From positions 1 to 60,638 of the forward strand of contig JAODME010000009.1 of the NCBI GenBank assembly GCA_025465095.1: a stretch of 60,638 bases of DNA, in the 5' to 3' direction. Within the stretch, counting starts at the first letter, position 1. Every line of letters begins with the position of its first letter. Shown one piece after another: positions 17,632-26,599 of the stretch. The position numbers were made by a program, and so were the translations under genes. This DNA comes from Microbacteriaceae bacterium. GTDB lineage: Bacteria; Actinomycetota; Actinomycetes; Actinomycetales; Microbacteriaceae. Under the pieces are notes generated by a model. The model was not told where the DNA came from, made no database searches, and worked only from the letters and a program-made list of their open reading frames with translations.

Positions 17632-18189
17632 ATGCCTAAGCCAACAAAGGGCCCGCGCCTCGGTGGAGGCCCGGCTCACGAGCGCCTGCTGCTCGCGAAC
17701 CTGGCCGCCGCCCTCTTCACGCACAAGAGCATCAAGACGACAGAGACGAGGGCCAAGCGCCTGCGTCCCGTCGCCGAGAGGCTCATCACGTTCGCGAAGA
17801 AGGGTGACCTGCACAACCGGCGCCGCGCGCTCGGCATCATCGGCGACAAGAGCGTCATCCACGAGCTCTTCACCGAGATCGCGCCGCTGGTCGCCGAACG
17901 CGAGGGTGGGTACACCCGCATCACGAAGCTGGGCTTCCGCAAGGGAGACAACGCGTCGATGGTGCAAATCGAGCTCGTGCTCGACCCGGTGACCCCGAAG
18001 CGCAAGCCCACCAAGGCTTCCGCTGCGGTGGCCGAGGCTCCGGCCGAGGAGGCTCCGGTGGTCGAGACCGCTGCTGACGAAGCCGCCGTCACCTCCGCTG
18101 AGGCGGACGAGACCACGGATGCCCCGGAGTCGGCTGACATCGCCACTGACGGCGAAGCCGACGTTGACGCCGAAGCTGACAACAAGTAA
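17632..18189 (+). CDS. rplQ: 50S ribosomal protein L17 with acidic C-terminal tail
   Basis: L17 lies near the tunnel exit. Residues 1-~118 are the family core ([46 protein letters not shown]; the tail end MVQIELVL). The last ~65 residues are almost only Ala, Glu, Asp, Thr and Val, so the protein is 185 long against ~120. It ends the operon and is followed 20 bases later by a strong terminator. Confidence 0.96.
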   Translation: MPKPTKGPRLGGGPAHERLLLANLAAALFTHKSIKTTETRAKRLRPVAERLITFAKKGDLHNRRRALGIIGDKSVIHELFTEIAPLVAEREGGYTRITKLGFRKGDNASMVQIELVLDPVTPKRKPTKASAAVAEAPAEEAPVVETAADEAAVTSAEADETTDAPESADIATDGEADVDAEADNK

Positions 18190-18209
18190 CAAGCTCTTCT
18201 CGTTACCCG

Positions 18210-18239
18210 AACGGCTCCGCTCCTCCGAGCGGAGCCGTT
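18210..18239 (+). terminator. Rho-independent terminator after rplQ
   Basis: A perfect 13-bp GC-rich stem (18210-18222 with 18227-18239, loop CTCC) is followed by a short T-containing run. It is the first clear terminator after infA and marks the end of the alpha-type operon. Confidence 0.85.
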
Positions 18240-18307
18240 CGTGTTTCAGCCCGTGGCAGGCGTGGCCGCTATCCCCGCACATGGAGGACGGAGCGGCGGG
18301 TGGCGTG

Positions 18308-18336
18308 CGGTGCACCATGCGCCGCACGGTGCACCG
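18308..18336. repeat. 9-bp inverted repeat upstream of truA
   Basis: CGGTGCACC and GGTGCACCG are perfect reverse complements separated by 11 bases. Each arm contains the 8-bp palindrome GGTGCACC, so the site also reads as a direct repeat spaced by about two helical turns. It lies in the ~230-bp non-coding stretch between the rplQ terminator and truA. It may be a regulator site; no neighbour encodes an obvious binder. Confidence 0.4.
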
Positions 18337-18457
18337 AGGTTGAGGGCCGGGACACGATACTGGGCGCCAAGCACCGCAAGGTGCGCTGGGACGGTCGATT
18401 CCACAAAGACTCCGGCTCGGCGGGACGCGGTGCTGCGCCACAATCCATCGGCGCCCA

Positions 18458-18463
18458 TAGAAT
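18458..18463 (+). promoter_or_regulatory. truA: -10 box of truA (leaderless type)
   Basis: TAGAAT ends seven bases before GTG 18471 and ten before ATG 18474, with no Shine-Dalgarno in between. Transcription would begin at or next to the start codon. No good -35 element is visible. Confidence 0.6.
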
Positions 18464-18473
18464 CGGCTGCGTG

Positions 18474-19400
18474 ATGTCGACCACGGTAATCGAGACTGCG
18501 CGCACTGACCCGCCGGTCATCCGACTCCGTCTCGACATCGCCTACGACGGCAGCCAGTTCTTCGGCTGGACCCGCCAGCCCGCGCTTCGAACCGTGCAGG
18601 GCGAACTCGAGAGCGCGCTCAGCACGATCTTCACCCGCCATCCTCCCGCCCCGACGCTCATGGTCGCCGGCCGCACGGACGCGGGGGTGCACGCCCTCGG
18701 CCAGGTCGCGCACCTCGACGTGACCGAGGTGCAGCTCGCGAGCCTCGAACGACCGCACCGAGGTCCGGCGAAGGGCAGACAGCTCGATGGTCCGGCCACC
18801 CTCGCGCGTCGGCTCAACGGGATCGTCGGGCTCTCGTCCGACGTCTACGTCCTGCGGGCATCGATCGCACCGCCCGGTTTCGACGCGCGGTTCGGCGCCA
18901 TCTGGCGGCGGTACGAATACCGGGTCTCGGATGCGGCGGGCCCCCGCAACCCGCTGGAGCGTAACCGCACACTCTGGTATCCCACGCGGATTGATGTGGA
19001 GGGCATGAACTACGCGGCGGAGTCGCTCCTGGGGCTCCACGACTGGGCCTCCTACTGCAAACCTCGGGACCTCGGCACGACGATCCGAACCCTGCAGGAG
19101 TTCCGCTGGACGCGTGAGCCGGATGGGGTGCTCGTCGCGCGGGTCAGAGCGGACGCGTTCTGCCACAGCATGGTGCGCGCCCTCGTGGGGGCGACGCTCG
19201 CGGTCGGCGAGGGCAAGCTGCCGGTGTCGAGGCTCGTCGAGCTGCGGAACCGCCTGCAGCGCACGAGCGAGTTCAAGGTCGTACCGGCGAAGGGGCTCAC
19301 CCTGCTCGAGGTCGGCTACCCGCCCGACGACGAGCTTGCTGCGCGCGCGGAGCAGACTCGGGCGAAACGTCCGCCGATTGTCGGGCGGGCTCCAATCTGA
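18474..19400 (+). CDS. truA: tRNA pseudouridine(38-40) synthase
   Basis: TruA converts uridines 38-40 of tRNA anticodon arms to pseudouridine. The catalytic aspartate is Asp69 in VAGRTDAGVHALGQVAH. Other family blocks are LDIAYDGSQFFGW at the N-terminus and RADAFCHSMVRALVG in the C-terminal half. A ~17-residue insertion (after SLERPHRG) follows the catalytic region. The product is 308 residues. ATG 18474 and GTG 18471 are both possible starts because the -10 box lies only 7-10 bases upstream. The in-frame extension to 18300 is non-coding. Confidence 0.95.
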   Translation: MSTTVIETARTDPPVIRLRLDIAYDGSQFFGWTRQPALRTVQGELESALSTIFTRHPPAPTLMVAGRTDAGVHALGQVAHLDVTEVQLASLERPHRGPAKGRQLDGPATLARRLNGIVGLSSDVYVLRASIAPPGFDARFGAIWRRYEYRVSDAAGPRNPLERNRTLWYPTRIDVEGMNYAAESLLGLHDWASYCKPRDLGTTIRTLQEFRWTREPDGVLVARVRADAFCHSMVRALVGATLAVGEGKLPVSRLVELRNRLQRTSEFKVVPAKGLTLLEVGYPPDDELAARAEQTRAKRPPIVGRAPI

Positions 19401-19646
19401 GTGCACGATGCGAAGCGGCCGCGTCGAATCCCTCCCGATAGACCGGTCGCTTCCCCGCCCGACACCGAAACGCGACCGCGGTCGAATGCACCTCCGTTCT
19501 TTCGCGGGGCGCCTCGTTCTTGGCGGACGAGCAGGCGGGAGCGGTCCTCGCTCCCACTGATCCGGGCGCCCCTGTCATGGGGCCCAGGGGACACTCTGGA
19601 CGGTGGGCGGGGGCCAGGGTTCGAACAGACACAAGCCTGGGCGAGT
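19401..19646. other. Non-coding stretch between truA and the rplM promoter
   Basis: About 245 bp without a credible gene. It holds a 7-bp hairpin (GGGAGCG / CGCTCCC, 19537-19555), a 12-bp palindrome CGACCGCGGTCG at 19473-19484, and several GC-rich short repeats around 19565-19590. None is followed by a T-run. I see no tRNA-like fold and no mobile element ends. Confidence 0.5.
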
Positions 19647-19683
19647 TTGACCCGATCCGTCGAAGGGACTATCGTTGTCCCTT
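19647..19683 (+). promoter_or_regulatory. rplM-rpsI promoter with a palindrome across the -10 box
   Basis: TTGACC (19647-19652) and TATCGT (19670-19675) are 17 bp apart, close to the vegetative consensus. The -10 lies exactly in the spacer of a perfect 7-bp inverted repeat: AAGGGAC at 19663-19669 and GTCCCTT at 19677-19683. A protein bound there would block RNA polymerase. About 125 nt of leader follow before rplM, with a further 6-bp hairpin at 19738-19752. Confidence 0.65.
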
Positions 19684-19806
19684 GGTGCCTGCGCCCTTAC
19701 TCGCGCGACACCCGAAGTTGAGCCCTCCACCGGCAAGGTTCCCGTCGGGAACGTTCCACGGAGCGGGATTCACGAACTCCTCATTTCGACAGAAAGCAGT
19801 CTAACT

Positions 19807-20253
19807 GTGACGCGCACCTATTCACCCAAGCCCGACGACATCCAGCGCGACTGGGTCATCATCGACGCGACCGATGTCGTCCTCGGCCGTCTGGCCACCC
19901 ACGCTGCTGCCCTGCTGCGCGGCAAGCACAAGGCCATCTTCTCCAACCACATGGACACCGGCGACTTCGTCATTGTCATCAACGCCGAGAAGGTCGCCCT
20001 CACCGGCTCCAAGCTCGACCAGAAGCGGGCTTACCGCCACTCCGGCTACCCGGGTGGTCTCAGCTCGATGAACTACATCGAAATGCTCGAGAAGCACCCG
20101 ACCCGTGCCGTAGAGAAGGCTGTTCGCGGCATGCTGCCGAAGAACTCCATCGGTCGCGCCCAGCTCACCAAGCTCAAGGTCTACGCGGGACCCGAGCACC
20201 CCCACGCTGCGCAACAGCCCAAGACCTTCACTTTCACCCAGGTCGCGCAGTAG
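19807..20253 (+). CDS. rplM: 50S ribosomal protein L13
   Basis: L13 is an early 50S assembly protein. The 148 residues include [21 protein letters not shown], the block [16 protein letters not shown], and [21 protein letters not shown] 19807 gives the family-length N-terminus ([16 protein letters not shown]). The in-frame ATG at 19675 overlaps the -10 box and is not used. It is co-transcribed with rpsI 34 bases downstream, the usual pair. Confidence 0.97.
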   Translation: MTRTYSPKPDDIQRDWVIIDATDVVLGRLATHAAALLRGKHKAIFSNHMDTGDFVIVINAEKVALTGSKLDQKRAYRHSGYPGGLSSMNYIEMLEKHPTRAVEKAVRGMLPKNSIGRAQLTKLKVYAGPEHPHAAQQPKTFTFTQVAQ

Positions 20254-20287
20254 CGCCGCCAGAAGCAACCAAAGGATTCCGTACCCC

Positions 20288-20794
20288 ATGGCGAAGATTT
20301 CAGACTCCCTCGACGCGGCCACCCTCGACGAGGTCGTCGCTCCGGACAGCTACTCCACCGAGACCCCTGCGGACTCGACCCCGAAGGCGCCGCGCGCGGT
20401 GCTCAACGTTCCAGGCGCGGCTGTCGGCCGTCGCAAGCAGGCGATCGCCCGCGTTCGCATCGCACCGGGCTCTGGCAAGTTCGTGGTGAATGGCCGCGAG
20501 CTCGCGGAGTACTTCCCCAACAAGCTTCACCAGCAGCTCATCAACGACCCGTTCAAGGTGCTCGACCTCATGGGAAGCTACGACGTTATCGCCCGCATCA
20601 CCGGTGGTGGCCCTTCCGGCCAGGCCGGCGCCCTGCGCCTCGGTATCGCCCGTTCGCTCAACCTGATCGACGAAGAGAACAACCGCGCCTCGCTGAAGAA
20701 GGCCGGTTTCCTCAGCCGCGACGCTCGTGTCAAGGAGCGCAAGAAGGCCGGACTCAAGAAGGCGCGTAAGGCTCCCCAGTTCTCGAAGCGCTAA
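20288..20794 (+). CDS. rpsI: 30S ribosomal protein S9
   Basis: S9 reaches the P-site tRNA with its basic tail. The S9 core starts near residue 45 ([20 protein letters not shown]) and ends with [14 protein letters not shown], the conserved tail that contacts tRNA. The first ~42 residues are an acidic Ser/Thr/Asp-rich extension, so the length is 168 against ~130. AAAGGA precedes the ATG. Confidence 0.96.
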   Translation: MAKISDSLDAATLDEVVAPDSYSTETPADSTPKAPRAVLNVPGAAVGRRKQAIARVRIAPGSGKFVVNGRELAEYFPNKLHQQLINDPFKVLDLMGSYDVIARITGGGPSGQAGALRLGIARSLNLIDEENNRASLKKAGFLSRDARVKERKKAGLKKARKAPQFSKR

Positions 20795-20821
20795 TCGCGC
20801 TCGGGTAACCGGCAGTTCTTC

Positions 20822-22183
20822 GTGCCACGTCTTTTCGGCACCGACGGCGTTCGGGGGCTTGCGAACCACGACATCACGGTTGAGCTCGCGCTCAGCCTCG
20901 CGCAGGCCGCCGCCGTCGTGCTCGGCAAGGGGCAGATCGCTGACGGTCGTCGCGCCTCCGGGCGTCGGCCGATCGCGGTCGTCGCTCGTGATCCGCGGGT
21001 GTCCGGCGAGTTCATCTCGGCCGCCGTCGCCGCCGGGCTCGCGAGTTCGGGCGTCGACGTGCTGGACGCGGACGTGCTCCCTACTCCCGCCGCCGCATTC
21101 CTGATCGCCGATATCGGTGCCGATTTCGGCGTGATGATCTCCGCTTCGCATAACCCGGCGCCGGACAACGGCATCAAGTTCTTCGCGCAGGGCGGAACGA
21201 AGCTGCCCGACATTGTCGAGGACCGTATCGAGGGCGCGCTCGCCGAGACGAAGCTCGCGCCCACGGGCGTGCAGGTCGGACGCATCCGCCGTTTCGCGGA
21301 TGCCGAAGACCGATACGTGCTGCACCTGATGTCGACCCTCGGCACGAGACTCGAGGGCCTGCACGTCGTGCTCGACTGCGCGCACGGAGCCGCAGCCGGA
21401 GTGTCGCCAGAGGTGTTCACGCTCGCCGGAGCTCGCGTCACGGTTATCGGTGCGGACCCGGATGGCACGAACATCAACGACGGGGTCGGATCCACACATC
21501 TCGACCAGCTCGCCGCGGCCGTGCTAGCACACAGCGCCGACCTCGGCATCGCCCACGATGGCGACGCAGACCGGTGCCTTGCGGTCGATGCCAACGGACG
21601 GGTTGTCGACGGCGATCAGATCATGGCGGTGCTCGCGATTTCGATGAAGGATCGGGGCGTCCTGGTGAAGGACACTCTCGTCGCGACCGTCATGAGCAAC
21701 CTTGGACTCAAGATCGCGATGGCTGAGCACGGCATCTCTATGCTCGAGACGAAGGTCGGGGACCGCTACGTGCTCGAGGCGCTCAACGAGCGCGGACTGA
21801 ACCTCGGCGGGGAGCAGTCCGGGCACGTCATCATGAGCGACTTCGCGACGACCGGTGACGGCATCCTCACCGGTCTGCACCTCATGTCCGAGATGGCCAG
21901 GACGGGCAAGACTCTGGCCCAGCTCGCGTCGGTGATGACCGTCTTCCCTCAGATCATGGTGAATGTGAAAGGTGTCGACCGGAGCGGTCTCGACTCAAGC
22001 ACCGTGATCGCGGACGCTGTGAAGGCGGCCGGCGATCTGCTCGGCGATTCCGGGCGCGTGCTGCTGCGACCATCGGGAACGGAACCCCTCGTGCGGGTGA
22101 TGGTCGAGGCGGCCGAGCAGGGGACCGCTGATCGCATCGCGCACGAGCTAGCCGAGATTGTGCGTGCCGAGCTGACGCACTGA
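20822..22183 (+). CDS. glmM: Phosphoglucosamine mutase
   Basis: GlmM converts glucosamine-6-phosphate to glucosamine-1-phosphate on the way to UDP-GlcNAc. The phosphoserine is in [17 protein letters not shown]. The metal-binding loop is [11 protein letters not shown], the sugar-binding loop GGEQSGHVI, and the C-terminal phosphate loop [12 protein letters not shown]. The 453 residues match the family. The GTG start lies 27 bases after rpsI with no clear Shine-Dalgarno, so it may depend on coupling. It belongs functionally with glmS at 23234, which makes its substrate. It converges with coaA across only nine bases. Confidence 0.97.
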   Translation: MPRLFGTDGVRGLANHDITVELALSLAQAAAVVLGKGQIADGRRASGRRPIAVVARDPRVSGEFISAAVAAGLASSGVDVLDADVLPTPAAAFLIADIGADFGVMISASHNPAPDNGIKFFAQGGTKLPDIVEDRIEGALAETKLAPTGVQVGRIRRFADAEDRYVLHLMSTLGTRLEGLHVVLDCAHGAAAGVSPEVFTLAGARVTVIGADPDGTNINDGVGSTHLDQLAAAVLAHSADLGIAHDGDADRCLAVDANGRVVDGDQIMAVLAISMKDRGVLVKDTLVATVMSNLGLKIAMAEHGISMLETKVGDRYVLEALNERGLNLGGEQSGHVIMSDFATTGDGILTGLHLMSEMARTGKTLAQLASVMTVFPQIMVNVKGVDRSGLDSSTVIADAVKAAGDLLGDSGRVLLRPSGTEPLVRVMVEAAEQGTADRIAHELAEIVRAELTH

Positions 22184-22192
22184 GGCACCGAG

Positions 22193-23140
22193 TCAGATCT
22201 TGCGCACGAGCACGTGATCCACCGCGTGCTGTGCGTTCTTGCGAAGCACTAGCGTCGCGCGGGACCTGGTGGGCCGGATGTTCTCGGCCAGGTTCGGCCC
22301 GTTGATCCGGTTCCAGATGCCCGTGGCGGTTGCGCGCGCCTCCTCCGGCGACAGCGTCGCATAACGGTGGAAGTACGACTTCGGGTTCGTGAACGCGCCC
22401 TGCTGGAGCTTGAGAAACCGTTCCTCGTACCAGGTGGCGATGTCTGGGGCCCGGGCGTCGACGTAGACCGAGAAGTCGAACAGGTCGCTCACGGCGAGGC
22501 GGTGCGCGTTCGTAGGCGGTTGCAGCACGTTCAGTCCCTCGACGATGAGAATGTCGGGACGCCTCACCACGACCTCGGCGTTCGGCACGATGTCGTAGCT
22601 CAGGTGCGAATAAAACGGCGCCCGCACCTCTGCGGCGCCGCTCTTGACCTGGCTGACGAAGCGAAGCAGCGCCCGACGATCGTACGATTCCGGGAAGCCC
22701 TTGCGGTCCATCAGATTCAGCCGCTCGAGTTCGGCGTTGGGGCGAAGGAATCCGTCCGTCGTGATGAGCTCTACCCGGGGCGTGTCGTCCCACCTCGCCA
22801 GCAGCTCCCTCAGGAGCCTTGCGATCGTGGACTTGCCTACGGCGACCGATCCGGCGACGCCGATCACGAACGGTGTGCTCTCGGCGCTCCGGCCGAGGAA
22901 GTCGCTCGTGGCGCGGTGTACCTGCTTCGCGCCCGCTGCGTAGAGATTGATCAGCCGCGAGAGGGGCAGGTAGACCTCGCTCACCTCACGCAGGTCGAGC
23001 ACGTCACCGAGGCCCCGAAGTTCGACGATCTCGGTAGGGGTGAGGGGGAGCGGGGTCGCAGGGGCGAGTTCCGCCCAGTCGGCGCGATCGATTTCGACGA
23101 AGGGAGACCCGTGTCCGCCGGCCGATCCGTGCTCTCCCAT
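22193..23140 (-). CDS. coaA: Pantothenate kinase, type I
   Basis: It phosphorylates pantothenate, the first step of coenzyme A synthesis. The Walker [13 protein letters not shown] is at residues 94-105. [10 protein letters not shown] and the family signature around [11 protein letters not shown], then [10 protein letters not shown], follow in order. The 315 residues are normal. The ATG is eight bases after a TAGTCT -10-like box and has no Shine-Dalgarno, so a leaderless message is likely. It is divergent from glmS and convergent with glmM. Confidence 0.96.
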   Translation of the reverse strand: MGEHGSAGGHGSPFVEIDRADWAELAPATPLPLTPTEIVELRGLGDVLDLREVSEVYLPLSRLINLYAAGAKQVHRATSDFLGRSAESTPFVIGVAGSVAVGKSTIARLLRELLARWDDTPRVELITTDGFLRPNAELERLNLMDRKGFPESYDRRALLRFVSQVKSGAAEVRAPFYSHLSYDIVPNAEVVVRRPDILIVEGLNVLQPPTNAHRLAVSDLFDFSVYVDARAPDIATWYEERFLKLQQGAFTNPKSYFHRYATLSPEEARATATGIWNRINGPNLAENIRPTRSRATLVLRKNAQHAVDHVLVRKI

Positions 23141-23148
23141 AGGTTCCC

Positions 23149-23154
23149 AGACTA
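23149..23154 (-). promoter_or_regulatory. coaA: -10 box of coaA (leaderless type)
   Basis: On the minus strand TAGTCT is followed by eight bases and then the coaA ATG. No Shine-Dalgarno is present. It forms a divergent promoter pair with the glmS -10 box about 66 bp away. Confidence 0.55.
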
Positions 23155-23219
23155 GTCCGCGCGGTGGACCGGGAGCGGGGCGAAGGATGCCGCCCTCTCA
23201 TGGCTCAGCCCGCGTCACG

Positions 23220-23225
23220 TAATAT
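23220..23225 (+). promoter_or_regulatory. glmS: -10 box of glmS (leaderless type)
   Basis: TAATAT, very close to the TATAAT consensus, is followed by eight bases and then the glmS ATG, leaving no room for a Shine-Dalgarno. There is thus no 5' leader that could hold a glmS ribozyme. Confidence 0.65.
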
Positions 23226-23233
23226 CTTGAACC

Positions 23234-25087
23234 ATGTGTGGAATCGTGGGTTATGTCGGCAGCGACAAGAGCGTTGAAGTTTTACTGAGTGGTCTGCGCC
23301 GACTCGAGTACCGCGGGTACGACTCCGCTGGGATCGCCGTCATCGATCCGCATGGCGAGTTGCACACCCGTAAGCGCGCAGGCAAGCTTCAAACCCTCAT
23401 CGACGACCTCGACGGGCTCGCCCTCGCGAACGGCGCCACCGGGATCGGCCACACCCGTTGGGCCACCCACGGCGGACCCAATGATCAGAACGCGCATCCT
23501 CACCTGGGCGACGACGGAAAGCTCGCGCTCATCCACAACGGCATCATCGAGAACTTCGCCGAGCTCAAGCGCGAGCTCCTCGAGAACAACCCGGACATCG
23601 TCTTCGCGAGCGAGACCGACAGCGAGGTCGCTGCCCTGCTCGTCGGTATTGAATACCGCGCCACTAAAAATCTCGCCGAAGCCCTCCGGCGCACGGTCGC
23701 GCGACTGCACGGCGCGTTCACCCTGCTGGTGCTGCACAAGGACGAGCCGGGCGTCGTCGTCGGCGCTCGCCGCAACTCTCCGCTGGTCATCGGCCTCGGT
23801 GACGGCGAGAACTTCCTCGGATCGGATGTCGCGGCCTTCGTCGAGCACACCCGCCGCGCCGTCGAGATCGGCCAGGACCAGATCGTCACCATCCGCCCGG
23901 ACTCGGTGACGATCACCGACTTCGACGGCGCACCGGTGGCATCGCGGGAGTTCGAAATCGCATGGGATGCCTCCGCATCAGAAAAAGGCGGATGGTCGAG
24001 CTTCATGGCGAAGGAAATCAGCGAGGAGCCCGAGGCGATCGCAAAGACGCTTCTCGGTCGCATCGTCGACGGTGAGGTGCGGTTGCACGAGCTCGACGCG
24101 CTCGGCGACGCGCTCAACGACATCGACCGCGTGGTGATCCTCGGTTGCGGCACCGCGGCGTACTCCGGGATGCTCGCCAAGTACGCGATCGAGAAGTGGG
24201 CGCGCATCCCGGTGGACGTCGAGTTGTCACACGAATTCCGCTATCGCGACCCGATCGTCAACTCCCGCACGCTCGTCGTGTCGGTAAGCCAGTCGGGCGA
24301 GACGATGGACACTCTCATGGCCGTGAAGTATGCCGTGCAGGCCGGCGCGCGAACGCTTGCGATCTGCAACACTCAGGGCGCGACGATCCCGCGAGAGTCC
24401 GACGCCGTCATCTACACCCATGCGGGGCCCGAGGTTGCCGTGGCTTCGACCAAGGCGTTCGTCGCGCAGGTCGCCGCCTTCTACCTGCTCGGCCTGCACC
24501 TCGCGGACGTCCGGGGCGCGCTGTCCAAGGCCGAGATCAGTGGGCTGTTGGAGGAGCTGCAGGCGCTGCCGGACCAGCTGTCCACGGTGCTCGAGCAGCA
24601 TGAAGCCATCAAGCAGCTTGCGGGCTGGATGACCGACACCCGCGCTGTGCTGTTCCTCGGTAGACACGCGGGCTACCCGGTCGCGCTCGAGGGTGCGCTC
24701 AAGCTCAAGGAGCTCGCGTACATTCATGCCGAGGGCTTCGCGGCCGGCGAGCTCAAGCACGGCCCCATCGCGCTCATCGAGGCCGGGCAGCCGGTGTTCG
24801 TCGTGGTGCCGAGCCCCCGCGCGCAGGACTCGCTGCATCCCAAGGTCATATCCAATATCCAGGAGATCCGCGCCCGTGGCGCGCGCATTCTCGCGATCGC
24901 CGAGCAGGGCGACGCGGCCGTGCTGCCCTACGCGGATGTCGTCATCCCCATCCCGCTCGCATCGACACTGTTCGAGCCCCTCCTCGCCGTCGCTCCGCTC
25001 CAGATCTTCGCGATGGAACTCGCCGCAGCGAAGGGGCTCGACGTGGACCAGCCGCGGAACCTGGCCAAGTCCGTCACGGTCGAATGA
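23234..25087 (+). CDS. glmS: Glutamine--fructose-6-phosphate aminotransferase (isomerizing)
   Basis: GlmS makes glucosamine-6-phosphate for cell-wall precursors. The N-terminal nucleophile is Cys2 (MCGIVGYVGS), with RRLEYRGYDSAG and GIGHTRWATHG following in the glutaminase domain. Two SIS domains fill the C-terminal half (SQSGETMDTL; EVAVASTKAF; the catalytic ELKHGPIALI). The tail LDVDQPRNLAKSVTVE is the conserved end. Full length is 617. The product feeds GlmM encoded nearby. The start codon is just 3' of a -10 box. Confidence 0.98.
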   Translation: MCGIVGYVGSDKSVEVLLSGLRRLEYRGYDSAGIAVIDPHGELHTRKRAGKLQTLIDDLDGLALANGATGIGHTRWATHGGPNDQNAHPHLGDDGKLALIHNGIIENFAELKRELLENNPDIVFASETDSEVAALLVGIEYRATKNLAEALRRTVARLHGAFTLLVLHKDEPGVVVGARRNSPLVIGLGDGENFLGSDVAAFVEHTRRAVEIGQDQIVTIRPDSVTITDFDGAPVASREFEIAWDASASEKGGWSSFMAKEISEEPEAIAKTLLGRIVDGEVRLHELDALGDALNDIDRVVILGCGTAAYSGMLAKYAIEKWARIPVDVELSHEFRYRDPIVNSRTLVVSVSQSGETMDTLMAVKYAVQAGARTLAICNTQGATIPRESDAVIYTHAGPEVAVASTKAFVAQVAAFYLLGLHLADVRGALSKAEISGLLEELQALPDQLSTVLEQHEAIKQLAGWMTDTRAVLFLGRHAGYPVALEGALKLKELAYIHAEGFAAGELKHGPIALIEAGQPVFVVVPSPRAQDSLHPKVISNIQEIRARGARILAIAEQGDAAVLPYADVVIPIPLASTLFEPLLAVAPLQIFAMELAAAKGLDVDQPRNLAKSVTVE

Positions 25088-25109
25088 CACAGGCAGTGGC
25101 GCTGTTACC

Positions 25110-25481
25110 GTGATCATCGGCATCGGCGTCGACCTGGTCGATCTGGCGCGGTTCGAGCGGGCCGCGTCGCGCACGCCAGCTCTGCTCCGCCGCCTGTTCA
25201 GCGAGCAGGAACAGATCGGTACCGGCAGACCGCTTCCGCTCCGATCCCTAGCCGGGCGGTTCGCGGCGAAAGAGGCGCTGATCAAGGCACTGGGTGACTC
25301 GAGCGGCGTGCGCTGGCACGACATGCGCGTCGTCGCCGACAGCCACGGAGATCCGTCGTTCGAGTTGCACGGCGCCGTCGCCGACATCGCTGCGTCACGC
25401 GGCATCTCGTCATTCCACCTGTCGATGAGCCACGACGCCGGAATCGCGATAGCTTTCGTCGTCGCCGAGGGCGGCGCCTGA
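25110..25481 (+). CDS. acpS: Holo-[acyl-carrier-protein] synthase
   Basis: AcpS transfers 4'-phosphopantetheine from coenzyme A to acyl carrier protein. The Mg-binding Asp8 is in MIIGIGVDLVDLARFE and Glu55 in GRFAAKEALIKALG. The C-terminal SFHLSMSHDAGIAIAFVV is typical. The 123 residues match the family. GTG 25110 is chosen because it starts directly at the conserved IIGIGVD strand. The earlier in-frame ATG at 24693 lies inside glmS. Its stop shares a base with the alr start. Confidence 0.95.
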   Translation: MIIGIGVDLVDLARFERAASRTPALLRRLFSEQEQIGTGRPLPLRSLAGRFAAKEALIKALGDSSGVRWHDMRVVADSHGDPSFELHGAVADIAASRGISSFHLSMSHDAGIAIAFVVAEGGA

Positions 25482-26599
25482 TGACGGCCCGGCCGATGCG
25501 CGAAGCGCGCGTGCACCTCGACGCGATCTCCGCGAATGTCGAGACTCTCCGGCGGCTGATCCGCACGGACCATGCGATGGCGGTAGTCAAGGCCCGCGGT
25601 TACGGCCACGGGGCCGTGCCGAGCGCGAGAGCGGCGCTCGCCGGGGGCGCCGACTGGCTCGGCGTCGTCGACATCGTCGAGGCGCTCGAGCTGCGCGACG
25701 CTGGCATCACCGCCCCGATCCTCGCCTGGCTGCACGACCCCCATTTCGACTTCGCGCCCGCAATCGTGCGGGGCATCGACGTTGGCATCGGCTCGCTGCA
25801 GCAACTCCACCAGGCGGCCTCGGCAGGATCCGCGGCATCCGGGATCCCCGACGTGCATCTCAAGGTAGACACCGGGCTCGGGCGAGGCGGAATCGGGTTC
25901 GCCGATTGCGAGGCGGTCTTCGCGGCGGCGGCCGACCATGAGCGGAACGGCCGGCTGCGGGTGCGTGGCCTGTTCAGCCATCTCGCGAATGCGGGGGCAG
26001 CGGATGACGCGGCGCAGGTCGCCGCGTTCGAGCACGCCTCCGCCCTCGCCTTCTCTGCGGGGCTGCAGCCCGAGCTGAGGCACCTCGCCGCCACCGCAGG
26101 AGCACTGCGGGTGCCGGCCGCGAGGTTCGACCTTGTTCGGCTCGGCATCGGAATCTACGGACTTTCCCCGTTCGACGACCAGAGCGGAATCGAGTTCGGC
26201 CTCCGCCCGGCGCTGGAGCTCAGCGCCGCCATCGTCTCCGTCAAGCGTGTGCCGGCCGGCACCGGCGTCTCGTACGGGCACCGCTACCGCACCACCTCGG
26301 CCACCACGCTCGCGCTCGTGCCGCTCGGCTACGCGGAGGGGATTCCCCGGCAGGCCTCGAACCGCGGCCCGGTGTCGATCAACGGTCGGGTGCATCGGAT
26401 CGCCGGAAGCATCGCGATGGACCAGTTCGTCGTCGACGTCGGCGACGCGTCAGTCGCCGTGGGCGACCGCGCCGTGCTGTTCGGCGATCCTGCCGCAGGC
26501 GCGCCTTCCGCAGAGGACTGGGCCACAGCCTCGGACACCATCAACTACGAAATCGTGACACGGCTCGGCGGACGCCTCGAATACCGCTACTGGCCATGA
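25481..26599 (+). CDS. alr: Alanine racemase
   Basis: A pyridoxal-phosphate enzyme that makes D-alanine for peptidoglycan. Lys37 in VVKARGYGHGA binds the cofactor. Tyr265 in GTGVSYGHRYR is the second catalytic base, and the dimer-site motif SIAMDQFVVDVG is present. The residue after KA is Arg-Gly where most family members have Asn-Ala or Asp-Gly, a mild deviation. The 372 residues are normal. The start overlaps acpS by one base and the end overlaps tsaE by four. Confidence 0.95.
   Translation: MTARPMREARVHLDAISANVETLRRLIRTDHAMAVVKARGYGHGAVPSARAALAGGADWLGVVDIVEALELRDAGITAPILAWLHDPHFDFAPAIVRGIDVGIGSLQQLHQAASAGSAASGIPDVHLKVDTGLGRGGIGFADCEAVFAAAADHERNGRLRVRGLFSHLANAGAADDAAQVAAFEHASALAFSAGLQPELRHLAATAGALRVPAARFDLVRLGIGIYGLSPFDDQSGIEFGLRPALELSAAIVSVKRVPAGTGVSYGHRYRTTSATTLALVPLGYAEGIPRQASNRGPVSINGRVHRIAGSIAMDQFVVDVGDASVAVGDRAVLFGDPAAGAPSAEDWATASDTINYEIVTRLGGRLEYRYWP

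Noticed and set aside
18246-19406. A 386-codon open frame opposite truA
   Set aside because: truA has its catalytic motif on the plus strand, and the antisense frame runs across the truA promoter region.
19401-19806. A hidden tRNA or small gene between truA and rplM
   Set aside because: No cloverleaf-compatible arms or CCA end were found, and the short open frames there lack Shine-Dalgarno sequences and overlap the promoter.
23141-23233. A possible glmS ribozyme before glmS
   Set aside because: The -10 box ends eight bases before the start codon, so there is no leader to contain one, and glmS ribozymes belong mainly to Firmicutes.
24227-26395. A 722-codon open frame on the minus strand opposite glmS, acpS and alr
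   Set aside because: It is a shadow of high-GC coding DNA: the plus strand encodes three well-conserved enzymes over the same span, and the minus-strand product has no recognisable domain, is rich in Arg/Asp/His, and crosses gene borders.
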